Shown here piece by piece: positions 1-8,165 of a stretch of DNA of 46,120 bases. The notes beneath the pieces were generated by a model. That model ran no database searches and was not told the DNA's origin. It saw nothing but the letters and a program-made list of their open reading frames with translations. The stretch is taken from NCBI GenBank assembly GCA_028532905.1, contig JAQQAM010000128.1, positions 1 through 46,120 on the forward strand. Direction: 5' to 3'. Each line of letters begins with the position of its first letter. Position 1 is the stretch's first letter. Source of the stretch: Spirochaetales bacterium (GTDB lineage Bacteria; Spirochaetota; Spirochaetia; DSM-2461). Position numbers and translations under genes: made by a program.

Positions 1-700
1 AATCGGACATCAGACAAAGGTCAAACTCCCGGAGGGATTCTGTGAGCAGGGCTGAATGGTCCGGATCGAAATTCCGTATCAGTTCATAGAAGGCCTTTCT
101 GATATTCTCCTGATCCTGATCATCCTCCAGACCGCCGTAACTGTAATAATGGTCAATCTGAAAAGAGAGAATCTGAAATGTTTTATCCGGTAATTCCGGA
201 TCAAGCTGTACCGCCTCTTCCCGCAGAGCCGCTTCATCCTGGAGTCCTGTGAATATGATTTTCTGAAGGAAACTGCGGACCTCCGCCCGTCTGGAGATCT
301 CACCGGCAGCCCGGTTCCGGCTCCGGGACCCCAGCTCCCCGGCAATTTTGGACAGGCTCTGTTCCAGATACACCGTGTCGATGGGTTTGAGTAGATAATC
401 GCTGGCGCCCATTTTCAGAGCCCTCTGCACATAACTGAACTCGTCATGACCGCTGATAAACAGAAAAAAGAGATCCGGATACAGAGCTCTGGCTTCTTCC
501 ATCAGATCAAGACCGTCTTTGAAGGGCATTCTGATATCCGAAATAACCACATCCGGCGGGTCCTGACGAATCAGATCCAGAGCCTCCTGTCCATCGGAGG
601 CTTCCCCCGCGACAAGACAGCCGGCACTCTCCCAGTTTACTTCATTCCGGAGTCCGGATTTGATAATCTCTTCGTCATCCACTAAAAGGACTTTCAGCAT
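1..700 (-). CDS. YesN-type response regulator, receiver domain (C-terminal part runs off the window)
   Basis: Minus-strand translation from ATG at 700 reads MLKVLLVDDEEIIKSGLRNEVNWESAGCLVAGEASDGQEALDLIRQDPPDVVISDIRMPFKDGLDLMEEA..., a classic REC domain. It lies just downstream of a YesM-type kinase on the same strand. Not in the ORF track because it is truncated by the window edge. Confidence 0.85.
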   Translation of the reverse strand, partial: MLKVLLVDDEEIIKSGLRNEVNWESAGCLVAGEASDGQEALDLIRQDPPDVVISDIRMPFKDGLDLMEEARALYPDLFFLFISGHDEFSYVQRALKMGASDYLLKPIDTVYLEQSLSKIAGELGSRSRNRAAGEISRRAEVRSFLQKIIFTGLQDEAALREEAVQLDPELPDKTFQILSFQIDHYYSYGGLEDDQDQENIRKAFYELIRNFDPDHSALLTESLREFDLCLMSD

Positions 701-774
701 TCTTGAATATTCTCCTTCCTAACCTCTTACCGGCAAACGGTTTACTCTTCTGCCGGTTTCCCTTTTGAACAGCC

Positions 775-2547
775 TTAACTGCGGGCTGTTTCGGGGATTT
801 TCAGTGTCACTGTGGTCCCCTCTCCCGCCCGGCTGTGTATGAGCAGTCCGTATGGGTCACCATAGTAAATTTTCAGGCGGTCATGGACATTTTTTATCCC
901 GTAGACTGTTTTTTCCTCAGTCACGTCGCTGTTCCGGACGGTGCCCTCCAGAGCCTGACGCACCTCCAACAGACGCTCCTCGCTCATTCCCGCACCGTTA
1001 TCGCTCACTTCCAGAATGATAAGCTGATTCACCTTCCGGGCACGGATGGAAATCAGGCCTTTCCCCTTTTTCATTTTAATACCATGATACAGGGCATTTT
1101 CAACCAGAGGCTGGAGAATCAGTTTGAGGGTCATACAGTTCAGTACCGATTCATCTACATCCATCTCGTAAATGAATCTGTTCTCATACCTGATTTTCTG
1201 TATGGTCAGATAGCTTTCGATATGGGATATTTCGGCACTGATGGGAATCATATCCTGCCCCCGGCTGATACCCGTCCGGAACAGGGTGGTCAAGGATGTG
1301 ACCATGGCAATGATATCCTCATTCCTCCCCTCCCGGGAGAGCCAGTTAATGGAATCCAGGGTATTGTACAGGAAGTGAGGATTGATCTGAGCCTGCAGGG
1401 TCCGCAGTTCCGCCTTCCGCAGCTGTATCTGATCTTCTTTGACATTCTCCATCAGATTATCAATCCTCTGGACCATCTGGTTGAAACTGCGTCCCAGATC
1501 TCCCAGTTCATCACTGGACAGATCGGACATTCTGACTGAAAGATCCCCCTTTTGAACCAGAAGCATCAGCGACCGCATCTGATGAACCGGCCGGGCAATG
1601 CTGGATGAGAGGAGGGACGCCATCAGGATAGAGAGAATCATACTTCCCAGAATCAGAACAAAAAGGAGGGAACCAATCCGGCGGCTGTCCCGGGTCAGTT
1701 CCACCAGGGAGACCACACTGGCCAGTTTCACATCATTCAGTGTCAGATCCCGGATCAGAACCATTTCCCGGTTCCTGTCCAGCAACTCCTGTTCAATCTC
1801 TTCATTATTGGCCAGACGGATCAGATATTCCGAATCGGGAGCCTGGTTTATGGAACTGGTGAACCCCGAACGGTTGTACTGGATAAACAGGTAGCCCCAC
1901 TCCCCCAGACGGTTATGAAGCATCTCTTTCAGAACCCGCTCCTCAATATCTATCAGAATGACCCCCAGACGGAGGGAGGACTGCCTGTCTTCCACAGGTA
2001 TAGCCAGGCTGAACAGGCTTTTTGCATCCGTATCAAACACGTAGGATTCGGGGTGAGGCGGAAAGACAACAGGAGGAATCGGATACTGCAGGACCTCCCG
2101 GTACCAGTACTTCCTGCGGAAATCCTCTTCTTGAAGAATTCTGTCGGTGCTGATCAGGGTCTGCCCGTTTTCACCGATGACGGCAATACCGAAAAGTTCT
2201 TTCCTGTACTGGAAAATCGCCAGCAGCTCCTGAGCGGCCTTGGCATTCAGGGCAAACTGTTTATGTTCAGGGTTGAAGTTACCCTGCAGAGCTTCCTGAA
2301 TAATGGCATTCCCGGCGATGCTGTCGGCAACGGACAGGGTCTCCTGCAATAGGGCATCCAGCTCTTCCTGCACTCTATCTATGACCATCTCCGCATTGGC
2401 CTGGGTACTCTTGTAAATCATATTATAAGAGAGCCTGACACTGACGATGGACATCAGAACAAGGGGGAGGAGGGACAGCAGAAGAAAACTGAAAAGAAGC
2501 TTTGTCCGGAATGATCTGTTTTTAAACCAGCGGGAGAAACCTGTCAT
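775..2547 (-). CDS. YesM-type sensor histidine kinase (dCache-like sensor, HAMP, His_kinase, HATPase)
   Basis: 590 aa; N-terminal TM, second TM before HAMP, 'LQAQINPHFLYNTLDSINWLSREGR' H-box typical of LytS/YesM kinases, 'LVENALYHGI' N-box, 'DNGAGM' G-box. Confidence 0.92.
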   Translation of the reverse strand: MTGFSRWFKNRSFRTKLLFSFLLLSLLPLVLMSIVSVRLSYNMIYKSTQANAEMVIDRVQEELDALLQETLSVADSIAGNAIIQEALQGNFNPEHKQFALNAKAAQELLAIFQYRKELFGIAVIGENGQTLISTDRILQEEDFRRKYWYREVLQYPIPPVVFPPHPESYVFDTDAKSLFSLAIPVEDRQSSLRLGVILIDIEERVLKEMLHNRLGEWGYLFIQYNRSGFTSSINQAPDSEYLIRLANNEEIEQELLDRNREMVLIRDLTLNDVKLASVVSLVELTRDSRRIGSLLFVLILGSMILSILMASLLSSSIARPVHQMRSLMLLVQKGDLSVRMSDLSSDELGDLGRSFNQMVQRIDNLMENVKEDQIQLRKAELRTLQAQINPHFLYNTLDSINWLSREGRNEDIIAMVTSLTTLFRTGISRGQDMIPISAEISHIESYLTIQKIRYENRFIYEMDVDESVLNCMTLKLILQPLVENALYHGIKMKKGKGLISIRARKVNQLIILEVSDNGAGMSEERLLEVRQALEGTVRNSDVTEEKTVYGIKNVHDRLKIYYGDPYGLLIHSRAGEGTTVTLKIPETARS

Positions 2548-2733
2548 ATCTGCTGTATTATGTGCCTCCCCTCTTCCATCCTGTCAAGGAAGAATATATC
2601 CCGCAGACTGGAAATTCAAAAATCGTTAGAAAATCACAAAAAACAAAAATAAATTCAAAAGATTCAAAATCGCCAGGTTCGGGATTGTGGCTTTACCATG
2701 GGCTTAAGTTAAATAATCCAAAGGAGATTTTCA

Positions 2734-3666
2734 ATGAAGAAAGTATTACTGATTGCCCTTCTGGCACTGATGCTGATCCCCGCCGCCGTTTTTGCGAACG
2801 GACAGCAGGATGACGGAACAATGAAGTTCGGTTACACCACCATGGATCTTGCCAACCCCTATTTCGTAACCGTAACCAACGGTGTTAAAGACAGAGCTGC
2901 CGAACTGGGAATTGAAGTGACTGTACACGATGCCAAATCCGATGCGGCCAGCCAGGTAACAGCAATTGAAAACTTTATTGCCCAGGGAATGGACGCTATT
3001 ATTGTCAGCCCCATCGACCCCAAGGCCTGTGAACAGCTGATCAAAATGGCTCATGAAGCGGGAATTCCCTTTATCAACCCCCATCAGATGATTGAAGGCA
3101 ATGACGCCAATATCAACCTGAAAGATTTTGACTACGGATTTGCCGGCGGAACCATTGCCGGTGAGTGGATTGCCAATGAAATGGGCGGAGAAGCTGAAGT
3201 TGCGATCCTCGGATTCCCCCAGATGGAAGCCCTGATCGAAAGAGCAAACGGAATCAAAGCCGGTATCCTGGCTAAAGCTCCCAATGCAAAAATCGTTTCT
3301 GAACAGTCCGCCAACACTCCCGAACAGGGAATGCAGGCTGCTGAAACCATCATGCAGGCTCATCCGAATGTAAAAGTCATCTGCGGAACCAACGATGCCG
3401 GTGCCCTTGGCGCCATGGAAGCTGTTAAAGCCATGGGTATGGCTACAGATGACTTCTGTATCGTCGGTCTGGATGCCACAGGTGAAGCTCTTGCCAAGAT
3501 GAAAATGGATGACAGCATCTACAGAGGAACTGTTGATATCGATCCCTACGGAACAGGAAAACTGATCATCGATATCTCTCTGGAAGTTATTGAGAACGGA
3601 CCCATTGCTGAAATGGTCAAGATTCCCATGATTCCTGTAACTGCTGCGAACATCGACAAGTACTGA
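2734..3666 (+). CDS. Sugar ABC transporter substrate-binding protein (RbsB-like, periplasmic-binding type 1)
   Basis: Signal peptide MKKVLLIALLALMLIPAAVFA; MKFGYTTMDLANPYFVTVTNGVKDRAAELGIEV... RbsB-family fold motifs; RBS AAAGGAG; followed by ATPase and permease genes. Confidence 0.92.
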   Translation: MKKVLLIALLALMLIPAAVFANGQQDDGTMKFGYTTMDLANPYFVTVTNGVKDRAAELGIEVTVHDAKSDAASQVTAIENFIAQGMDAIIVSPIDPKACEQLIKMAHEAGIPFINPHQMIEGNDANINLKDFDYGFAGGTIAGEWIANEMGGEAEVAILGFPQMEALIERANGIKAGILAKAPNAKIVSEQSANTPEQGMQAAETIMQAHPNVKVICGTNDAGALGAMEAVKAMGMATDDFCIVGLDATGEALAKMKMDDSIYRGTVDIDPYGTGKLIIDISLEVIENGPIAEMVKIPMIPVTAANIDKY

Positions 3667-3693
3667 TTTCAGCAGCTGATTGATTCAATAAGG

Positions 3694-3723
3694 GGCTGCC
3701 CTTCAGCGGGCAGCCTTTTTTTA
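3694..3723 (+). terminator. Intrinsic terminator/attenuator hairpin between the binding-protein and ATPase genes
   Basis: GGCTGCCC-TTCAGC-GGGCAGCC (perfect 8-bp stem) followed by a run of 8 T. Confidence 0.8.
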
Positions 3724-3762
3724 AAAACTGTTTATCAAGGAATACCAAGTAAGGAGTTTCAG

Positions 3763-5274
3763 GTGAATAAGGATAATATCCTGCTTGAACTGAACAAAAT
3801 ACGAAAAGAGTACCCCGGTGTACTGGCACTGGATGATCTGAGTCTCTCTTTCAGAGAAGGCGAGGTTCATGCCATCTGCGGTGAGAACGGTGCCGTAAAA
3901 TCGACTCTCATCAAAACTGTTACCGGTGCCATCAGACCCACTTCCGGCGAGATGATTTATGCGGGTGAAGTGGTTGATCACCAGAGTCCCATTGCCTCCA
4001 TGAATGCAGGAATTTCCTGTATTTATCAGGAGTTCAACCTCATTTCCGAACTGACAGTGGCTGAAAATGTATTTTTCGGCAGAGAAATCATGAAAAACGG
4101 TTTCATCGACTATGCCGCTATGCAGGAAAAAACCAGGGAAATTCTGGTTGATCTGGGTGTGGACATTGATCCGAAGCAGCAGGTCAAGGAACTGACGGTC
4201 GGTTTTCAGCAGATCGTAGAGATAGCCAAGGCCCTCAGCCAGAATGTCAGAATACTGATTATGGACGAACCCTCCGCTCCCCTGACAAACAATGAGCTGG
4301 AATATCTTTTCAAAATTGTAAAAAAACTTAAAAGCCAGAATGTGACGGTGATCTATATCTCCCACAGACTGGAGGAAGTATTTGAACTGGCCGACAGGGT
4401 CAGCATTATTAGAGACGGACAATACATTTCCACCCTGGAAATTAAAGATACAAACAGAGATGAACTGATTCATCTTATGGTCGGAAGAGAACTGGGAAAT
4501 GACTTTCCTGAAGACAGCTGTGAAAAGGGAGATGTGGCTCTCAAGGTTGAAAACCTGACCACTTCCCTCCTCAAGGATATCAGCTTTGATGTGAGAAAGG
4601 GAGAGATTCTCGGACTGGCAGGACTTGTGGGGGCAGGACGGACCGAAACCGCCCGGGCTGTCTTCGGCGCCGATCCCATTGAGAAGGGAACCATAACCCT
4701 CCTGGGGAAAGAGGTGGTCATCAAGAACCCTGGTGATGCTATCAACAAGGGAATCGGACTGATTCCCGAAGACAGAAAACAGCACGGTATTCTGGCTCAA
4801 TTGAGCATAAAAAAGAATATAAGCTTCAGCTCTCTGGGAACCTTTGCCAGGGGACTTCTGATCAACAGTAAAAAAGAGACGGAGCTCACCAGGGGAATGA
4901 AGGACAAACTGCGCATCAAAGCCCCCACCCTGGACGTACCCGTCAGCTCACTGAGCGGCGGAAACCAGCAGAAAGTGGTTCTCTCCAAGGCTCTGATGAC
5001 CGATTCGGACGTTCTGTTCTTCGACGAGCCCACCCGGGGAATCGATGTGGGAGCCAAACAGGAGATCTACCGGCTTATGAGAGATCTGGCGGCCGAAGGC
5101 AAAGCCATTGTGATGATTTCTTCGGAAATGCCCGAACTCATCGGAATGTCAGACAGAATCATGGTTCTCTGCGAAGGAGAGCTGGTCAAGGAGCTGGCCC
5201 CCGAAGAGTACAGCCAGGAAATCATATTAGAATACGCCTCAGGAGGAAGTAATAATGAAATCGCCCGCAGCTGA
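3763..5274 (+). CDS. Sugar ABC transporter ATP-binding protein (RbsA/MglA-like, tandem ABC domains), GTG start
   Basis: 503 aa; two ABC domains, LSGGNQQKVVLSKAL in the second, DEPTRGID; RBS AAGGAG upstream. The first Walker A reads GENGAVKST instead of GENGAGKST. Confidence 0.93.
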   Translation: MNKDNILLELNKIRKEYPGVLALDDLSLSFREGEVHAICGENGAVKSTLIKTVTGAIRPTSGEMIYAGEVVDHQSPIASMNAGISCIYQEFNLISELTVAENVFFGREIMKNGFIDYAAMQEKTREILVDLGVDIDPKQQVKELTVGFQQIVEIAKALSQNVRILIMDEPSAPLTNNELEYLFKIVKKLKSQNVTVIYISHRLEEVFELADRVSIIRDGQYISTLEIKDTNRDELIHLMVGRELGNDFPEDSCEKGDVALKVENLTTSLLKDISFDVRKGEILGLAGLVGAGRTETARAVFGADPIEKGTITLLGKEVVIKNPGDAINKGIGLIPEDRKQHGILAQLSIKKNISFSSLGTFARGLLINSKKETELTRGMKDKLRIKAPTLDVPVSSLSGGNQQKVVLSKALMTDSDVLFFDEPTRGIDVGAKQEIYRLMRDLAAEGKAIVMISSEMPELIGMSDRIMVLCEGELVKELAPEEYSQEIILEYASGGSNNEIARS

Positions 5275-6247
5275 AACTATTAAAACGGCAGATAAAGGCA
5301 CTCTGGACAGGAAGAAAATCGTTGATGGTCTCTCCAGATTTGCCATCCCCATTGCACTGGGAGTTCTGATTGTCATTTTTTCAATCATGTCCAGTTCATT
5401 TCTCACAAGCAGAAACATCATAAATATTTTCCGTCAGGTTTCCATTGTGGGAATCTGTGCCGTGGGGATGACCTTTGTCATCCTTACAGGGGGTATCGAC
5501 CTGTCTGTGGGGTCGGTAATCGGCGTGGCTGTTGTTTCGGCCTCATCCTTGATGGTTGCCGGGGTTCATCCTGTGGCCGCCAGTATTTTTGCCCTGCTCA
5601 TCGGTGTGGTTCTGGGTGTGATTATCGGTTTCTTCATTAATGAAGTGGGCGTTCCCCCCCTTATCACCACTCTGGCCTTTATGACCGCCCTCCGGGGTGT
5701 TGCCTACACAACAACCAAAGGTCTGCCTGTATACGGTTTCCCCGAAAGCTTTGCCTTTCTGGGACAGGGATATATCGGAGGGATTCCCGTACCTGTGATC
5801 ATCATGATACTGGTGTTTATCGGGGGATACATCCTGCTGAACAAAACCAAATTCGGCCGTTATGTCTACGGAATCGGGGGCAATGAAGAGGCGACCCGCC
5901 TGTCGGGAATCAATGTTAAACTGACCAAATACAAGATTTACATTCTGGAATCCTTTCTGGCTTCCCTGGCGGGAATCGTACTTCTGTCCAGAGTTAACAG
6001 CGGCCAGCCCAAGGCGGGACAGGGATATGAGATGGATATCATCACTGCCGTTGTTCTGGGAGGCGTCAGTATTGCCGGAGGTTCCGGTAAGATCACAGGT
6101 GTGATTACAGGTGTTCTTCTGATGGGTGTTCTGACCAACGGTATGATCCTGATCAATGTGGATGAATACTCCCAGTGGATTGTAAAGGGTGTCGTTCTTC
6201 TGGCTGCGGTCAGTCTGGATCAGATGTCCCACCGGACCAGGGATTAA
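5255..6247 (+). CDS. Sugar ABC transporter permease (RbsC-like)
   Basis: 330 aa; multiple TM helices; 'GMTFVILTGGIDLSVGSVIG' and 'GGNEEATRLSGI' motifs of the RbsC/BPD_transp_2 family; overlaps the ATPase gene end. Confidence 0.93.
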   Translation: MKSPAAETIKTADKGTLDRKKIVDGLSRFAIPIALGVLIVIFSIMSSSFLTSRNIINIFRQVSIVGICAVGMTFVILTGGIDLSVGSVIGVAVVSASSLMVAGVHPVAASIFALLIGVVLGVIIGFFINEVGVPPLITTLAFMTALRGVAYTTTKGLPVYGFPESFAFLGQGYIGGIPVPVIIMILVFIGGYILLNKTKFGRYVYGIGGNEEATRLSGINVKLTKYKIYILESFLASLAGIVLLSRVNSGQPKAGQGYEMDIITAVVLGGVSIAGGSGKITGVITGVLLMGVLTNGMILINVDEYSQWIVKGVVLLAAVSLDQMSHRTRD

Positions 6248-6278
6248 AAGGGATATCCCTTTTTTCATAAAACTCCTT

Positions 6279-6305
6279 ATCCCCTGCCGTCGGCGGGGGA
6301 TTTTT
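6279..6305 (+). terminator. Probable intrinsic terminator after the permease gene
   Basis: ATCCCCTGCCG/TCGGCGGGGGAT hairpin followed by TTTTT. A smaller AAAAGGGATATCCCTTTT palindrome lies just upstream. Confidence 0.65.
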
Positions 6306-6354
6306 AGCAGTCAATACTGTACAGTTACTTTGTATACGACTATTATAAGCCAAT

Positions 6355-6732
6355 ATGGAAATAACAAAATACTGCAATATATTCACCCTGCCTTCAGAAA
6401 CTGCGGAGATCAAACTTCAGTTTGGTTTATTCAAACAGGATATAAACAAAAATATTAAAAGTTATATCAAACATCACGGCGGTTTATGGATCGGCGGCAA
6501 ATTCACTATTTCTGACGGACGTTTCAATTTCTCAATGAACAGTATTAACAGAACGATTCACCCTTCCGAGTCTGATCTTTCATTCTCAATGTCCGAAGTA
6601 AAATCGGTCTGGAGAGATTTCGGCTGGATCAGCGGGATTCTGAACTTTGAATTTGAAGATAAAATTGTGAAGCTGCGCTGTTTCGGAGCCAAATCTGTGG
6701 CGGAAACAATCAGTCAGGAGTACATGCTTTGA
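6355..6732 (+). CDS. Hypothetical protein, possibly GRAM/PH-like
   Basis: 125 aa ORF (LWIGGKFTISDGRFNFSMNSINRTIHPSESDLSFSMSEVKSVW...). Translationally coupled (TTGA overlap) to the next gene. Fold suggestion is weak. Confidence 0.6.
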   Translation: MEITKYCNIFTLPSETAEIKLQFGLFKQDINKNIKSYIKHHGGLWIGGKFTISDGRFNFSMNSINRTIHPSESDLSFSMSEVKSVWRDFGWISGILNFEFEDKIVKLRCFGAKSVAETISQEYML

Positions 6733-7061
6733 TCTTCTGGGGTATTCGGAAAAAAAGACTGCAGGGGGGAGCTCTGGATGAAATGCAATGCCCTGACTGC
6801 CGAAAAAGAGAACTCACAAAAAACGCAGTAATAAGATACATCCACCTGTACTGGATTCCCCTTTTCACCTTCTCAAGCAGTGCCGAACTGGAATGTGCAG
6901 TATGCGGTAAACTGATCAAAGGAAAAGAACTTGGCAGTGAGATGAAAAAGGACATAAAATCCGAACTCATTACTGCGGGACAGATCCTGTCAAAAAACTT
7001 CGGTGTACTTCTGCTGTTAACAGTCATTTTTCTTTTTGCACTTTATGTCAGCTTTTCCTGA
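6729..7061 (+). CDS. Small zinc-ribbon protein with C-terminal TM segment, TTG start
   Basis: 110 aa; FWGIRKKRLQGGALDEMQCPDC...IHLYWIPLF...LECAVCGKLI (two CxxC knuckles) and a C-terminal hydrophobic helix. The N-terminal pattern matches small bacterial zinc-ribbon proteins. Confidence 0.65.
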   Translation: MIFWGIRKKRLQGGALDEMQCPDCRKRELTKNAVIRYIHLYWIPLFTFSSSAELECAVCGKLIKGKELGSEMKKDIKSELITAGQILSKNFGVLLLLTVIFLFALYVSFS

Positions 7062-7134
7062 GTCCTGAACAAAGCCCCGCCGGGAAAACCAGAAATTGAT
7101 AGCCTGAATGCAGAGTGGATGATAGAATGGGATC

Positions 7135-8082
7135 ATGTCGTATTCCCGGCTGTTGAAATCAGCAGTGTGTATTTTCCTTTCAGTATTTCTGGTCTCCTTA
7201 TTAAGCTCATGTGAAAAGAAAGAACAGCAGAAGAGTCCGGAGGGGCTGCAGTTCTTCTACTCTCCTATGGATCTGAGCAATCCCTATTTCCGGACACTGA
7301 CAAATGGTATGAAAGACAGAGCCAACGAACTGGGTATAAGACTGACAATTTCAGACGGAGAATCCAGACCGGATAAGCAGATTCAGGACCTCGACAGGGC
7401 ACTGGAAGAGTATTACGACCTGGTCATCTGCAGTCCCCTTCAGCCGGCGGACTGCATCCCGCTTGTGAAAAAAGCCCGGGAAGCAGGGATTCCCTTTATC
7501 AATCCGAACCAGACCATTCCCGGCAGCGATGCCCATATCAATCTGGATGATTTTTCCTACGGCCGGCTGGGGGGGGTCATTGCCGGAACCTGGATATCTG
7601 AAATGCTGCCCCCCGACAGCAAGGTTCTCATTATCGGATACACCCCCATGGAGGCACTGCAACACAGAAGCCGGGGCATCAAAGCCGGCATTCTGGAAAA
7701 AGCTCCGGAAGCCGTTATTGTGGAAGAGGTCTCCGCCCTCACCCCTGAAGCGGGAATGGTGGAAACGGAAAAAGCTCTGCAGCGCCATCAGGACATACGC
7801 GTGATTGCCGCCGTGAATGATGCGGCTGCACTGGGAGCCATGACGGCGGTAAACTCCCTGGGCATCGGGACGGAGAATTTCTGCATTGTGGGCCTGGATG
7901 CCACATCAGAATACCTGCAGAGGATGGACAGCCCCGGTTCCCTGCTCAGAGGGACTGTGGACATCAATCCCTACGGGACAGGGAAGACCGTAATAGATAC
8001 GGCCATCAGGGTTCTCAGGGAAGGGCCCCTGGAAGAGACTGTTTCCATTGATATGACTCCCGTATTCTGGGACGGCCGCTGA
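7135..8082 (+). CDS. Sugar-binding lipoprotein (RbsB-like), paralogue of 2734..3666
   Basis: 315 aa; lipobox LLSSC; co-linear similarity to the first binding protein (MDLSNPYFRTLTNGMKDRANELGI vs MDLANPYFVTVTNGVKDRAAELGI; NFCIVGLDAT; GTVDINPYGTGK). Confidence 0.9.
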   Translation: MSYSRLLKSAVCIFLSVFLVSLLSSCEKKEQQKSPEGLQFFYSPMDLSNPYFRTLTNGMKDRANELGIRLTISDGESRPDKQIQDLDRALEEYYDLVICSPLQPADCIPLVKKAREAGIPFINPNQTIPGSDAHINLDDFSYGRLGGVIAGTWISEMLPPDSKVLIIGYTPMEALQHRSRGIKAGILEKAPEAVIVEEVSALTPEAGMVETEKALQRHQDIRVIAAVNDAAALGAMTAVNSLGIGTENFCIVGLDATSEYLQRMDSPGSLLRGTVDINPYGTGKTVIDTAIRVLREGPLEETVSIDMTPVFWDGR

Positions 8083-8085
8083 TCA

Positions 8086-8160
8086 ATGAAACCTTCTGTA
8101 CCGGTGAAGCCTTCTGTACCGGTGAAGCCTACTGTACCTGTGAAGCCTTCAGTGCAGTGA
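8086..8160 (+). repeat. 18-bp tandem repeat (~4 copies), in frame with the preceding CDS, encoding (KPSVPV)n
   Basis: AAACCTTCTGTACCGGTG / AAGCCTTCTGTACCGGTG / AAGCCTACTGTACCTGTG / AAGCCTTCAGTGCAG-TGA; ATG at 8086, stop at 8158-8160. Confidence 0.85.
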
Positions 8161-8165
8161 ATCAT

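Noticed and set aside
3721-4800. 359-aa minus-strand ORF antisense to the sugar ABC ATPase
   Set aside because: Lies fully opposite a well-supported coding gene; composition (H/Q/F/S-rich, no domain pattern) is that of a shadow ORF.
8086-8160. Tandem 18-bp repeat as a CRISPR array
   Set aside because: Units are directly adjacent with no unique spacers, so it is a simple tandem repeat.
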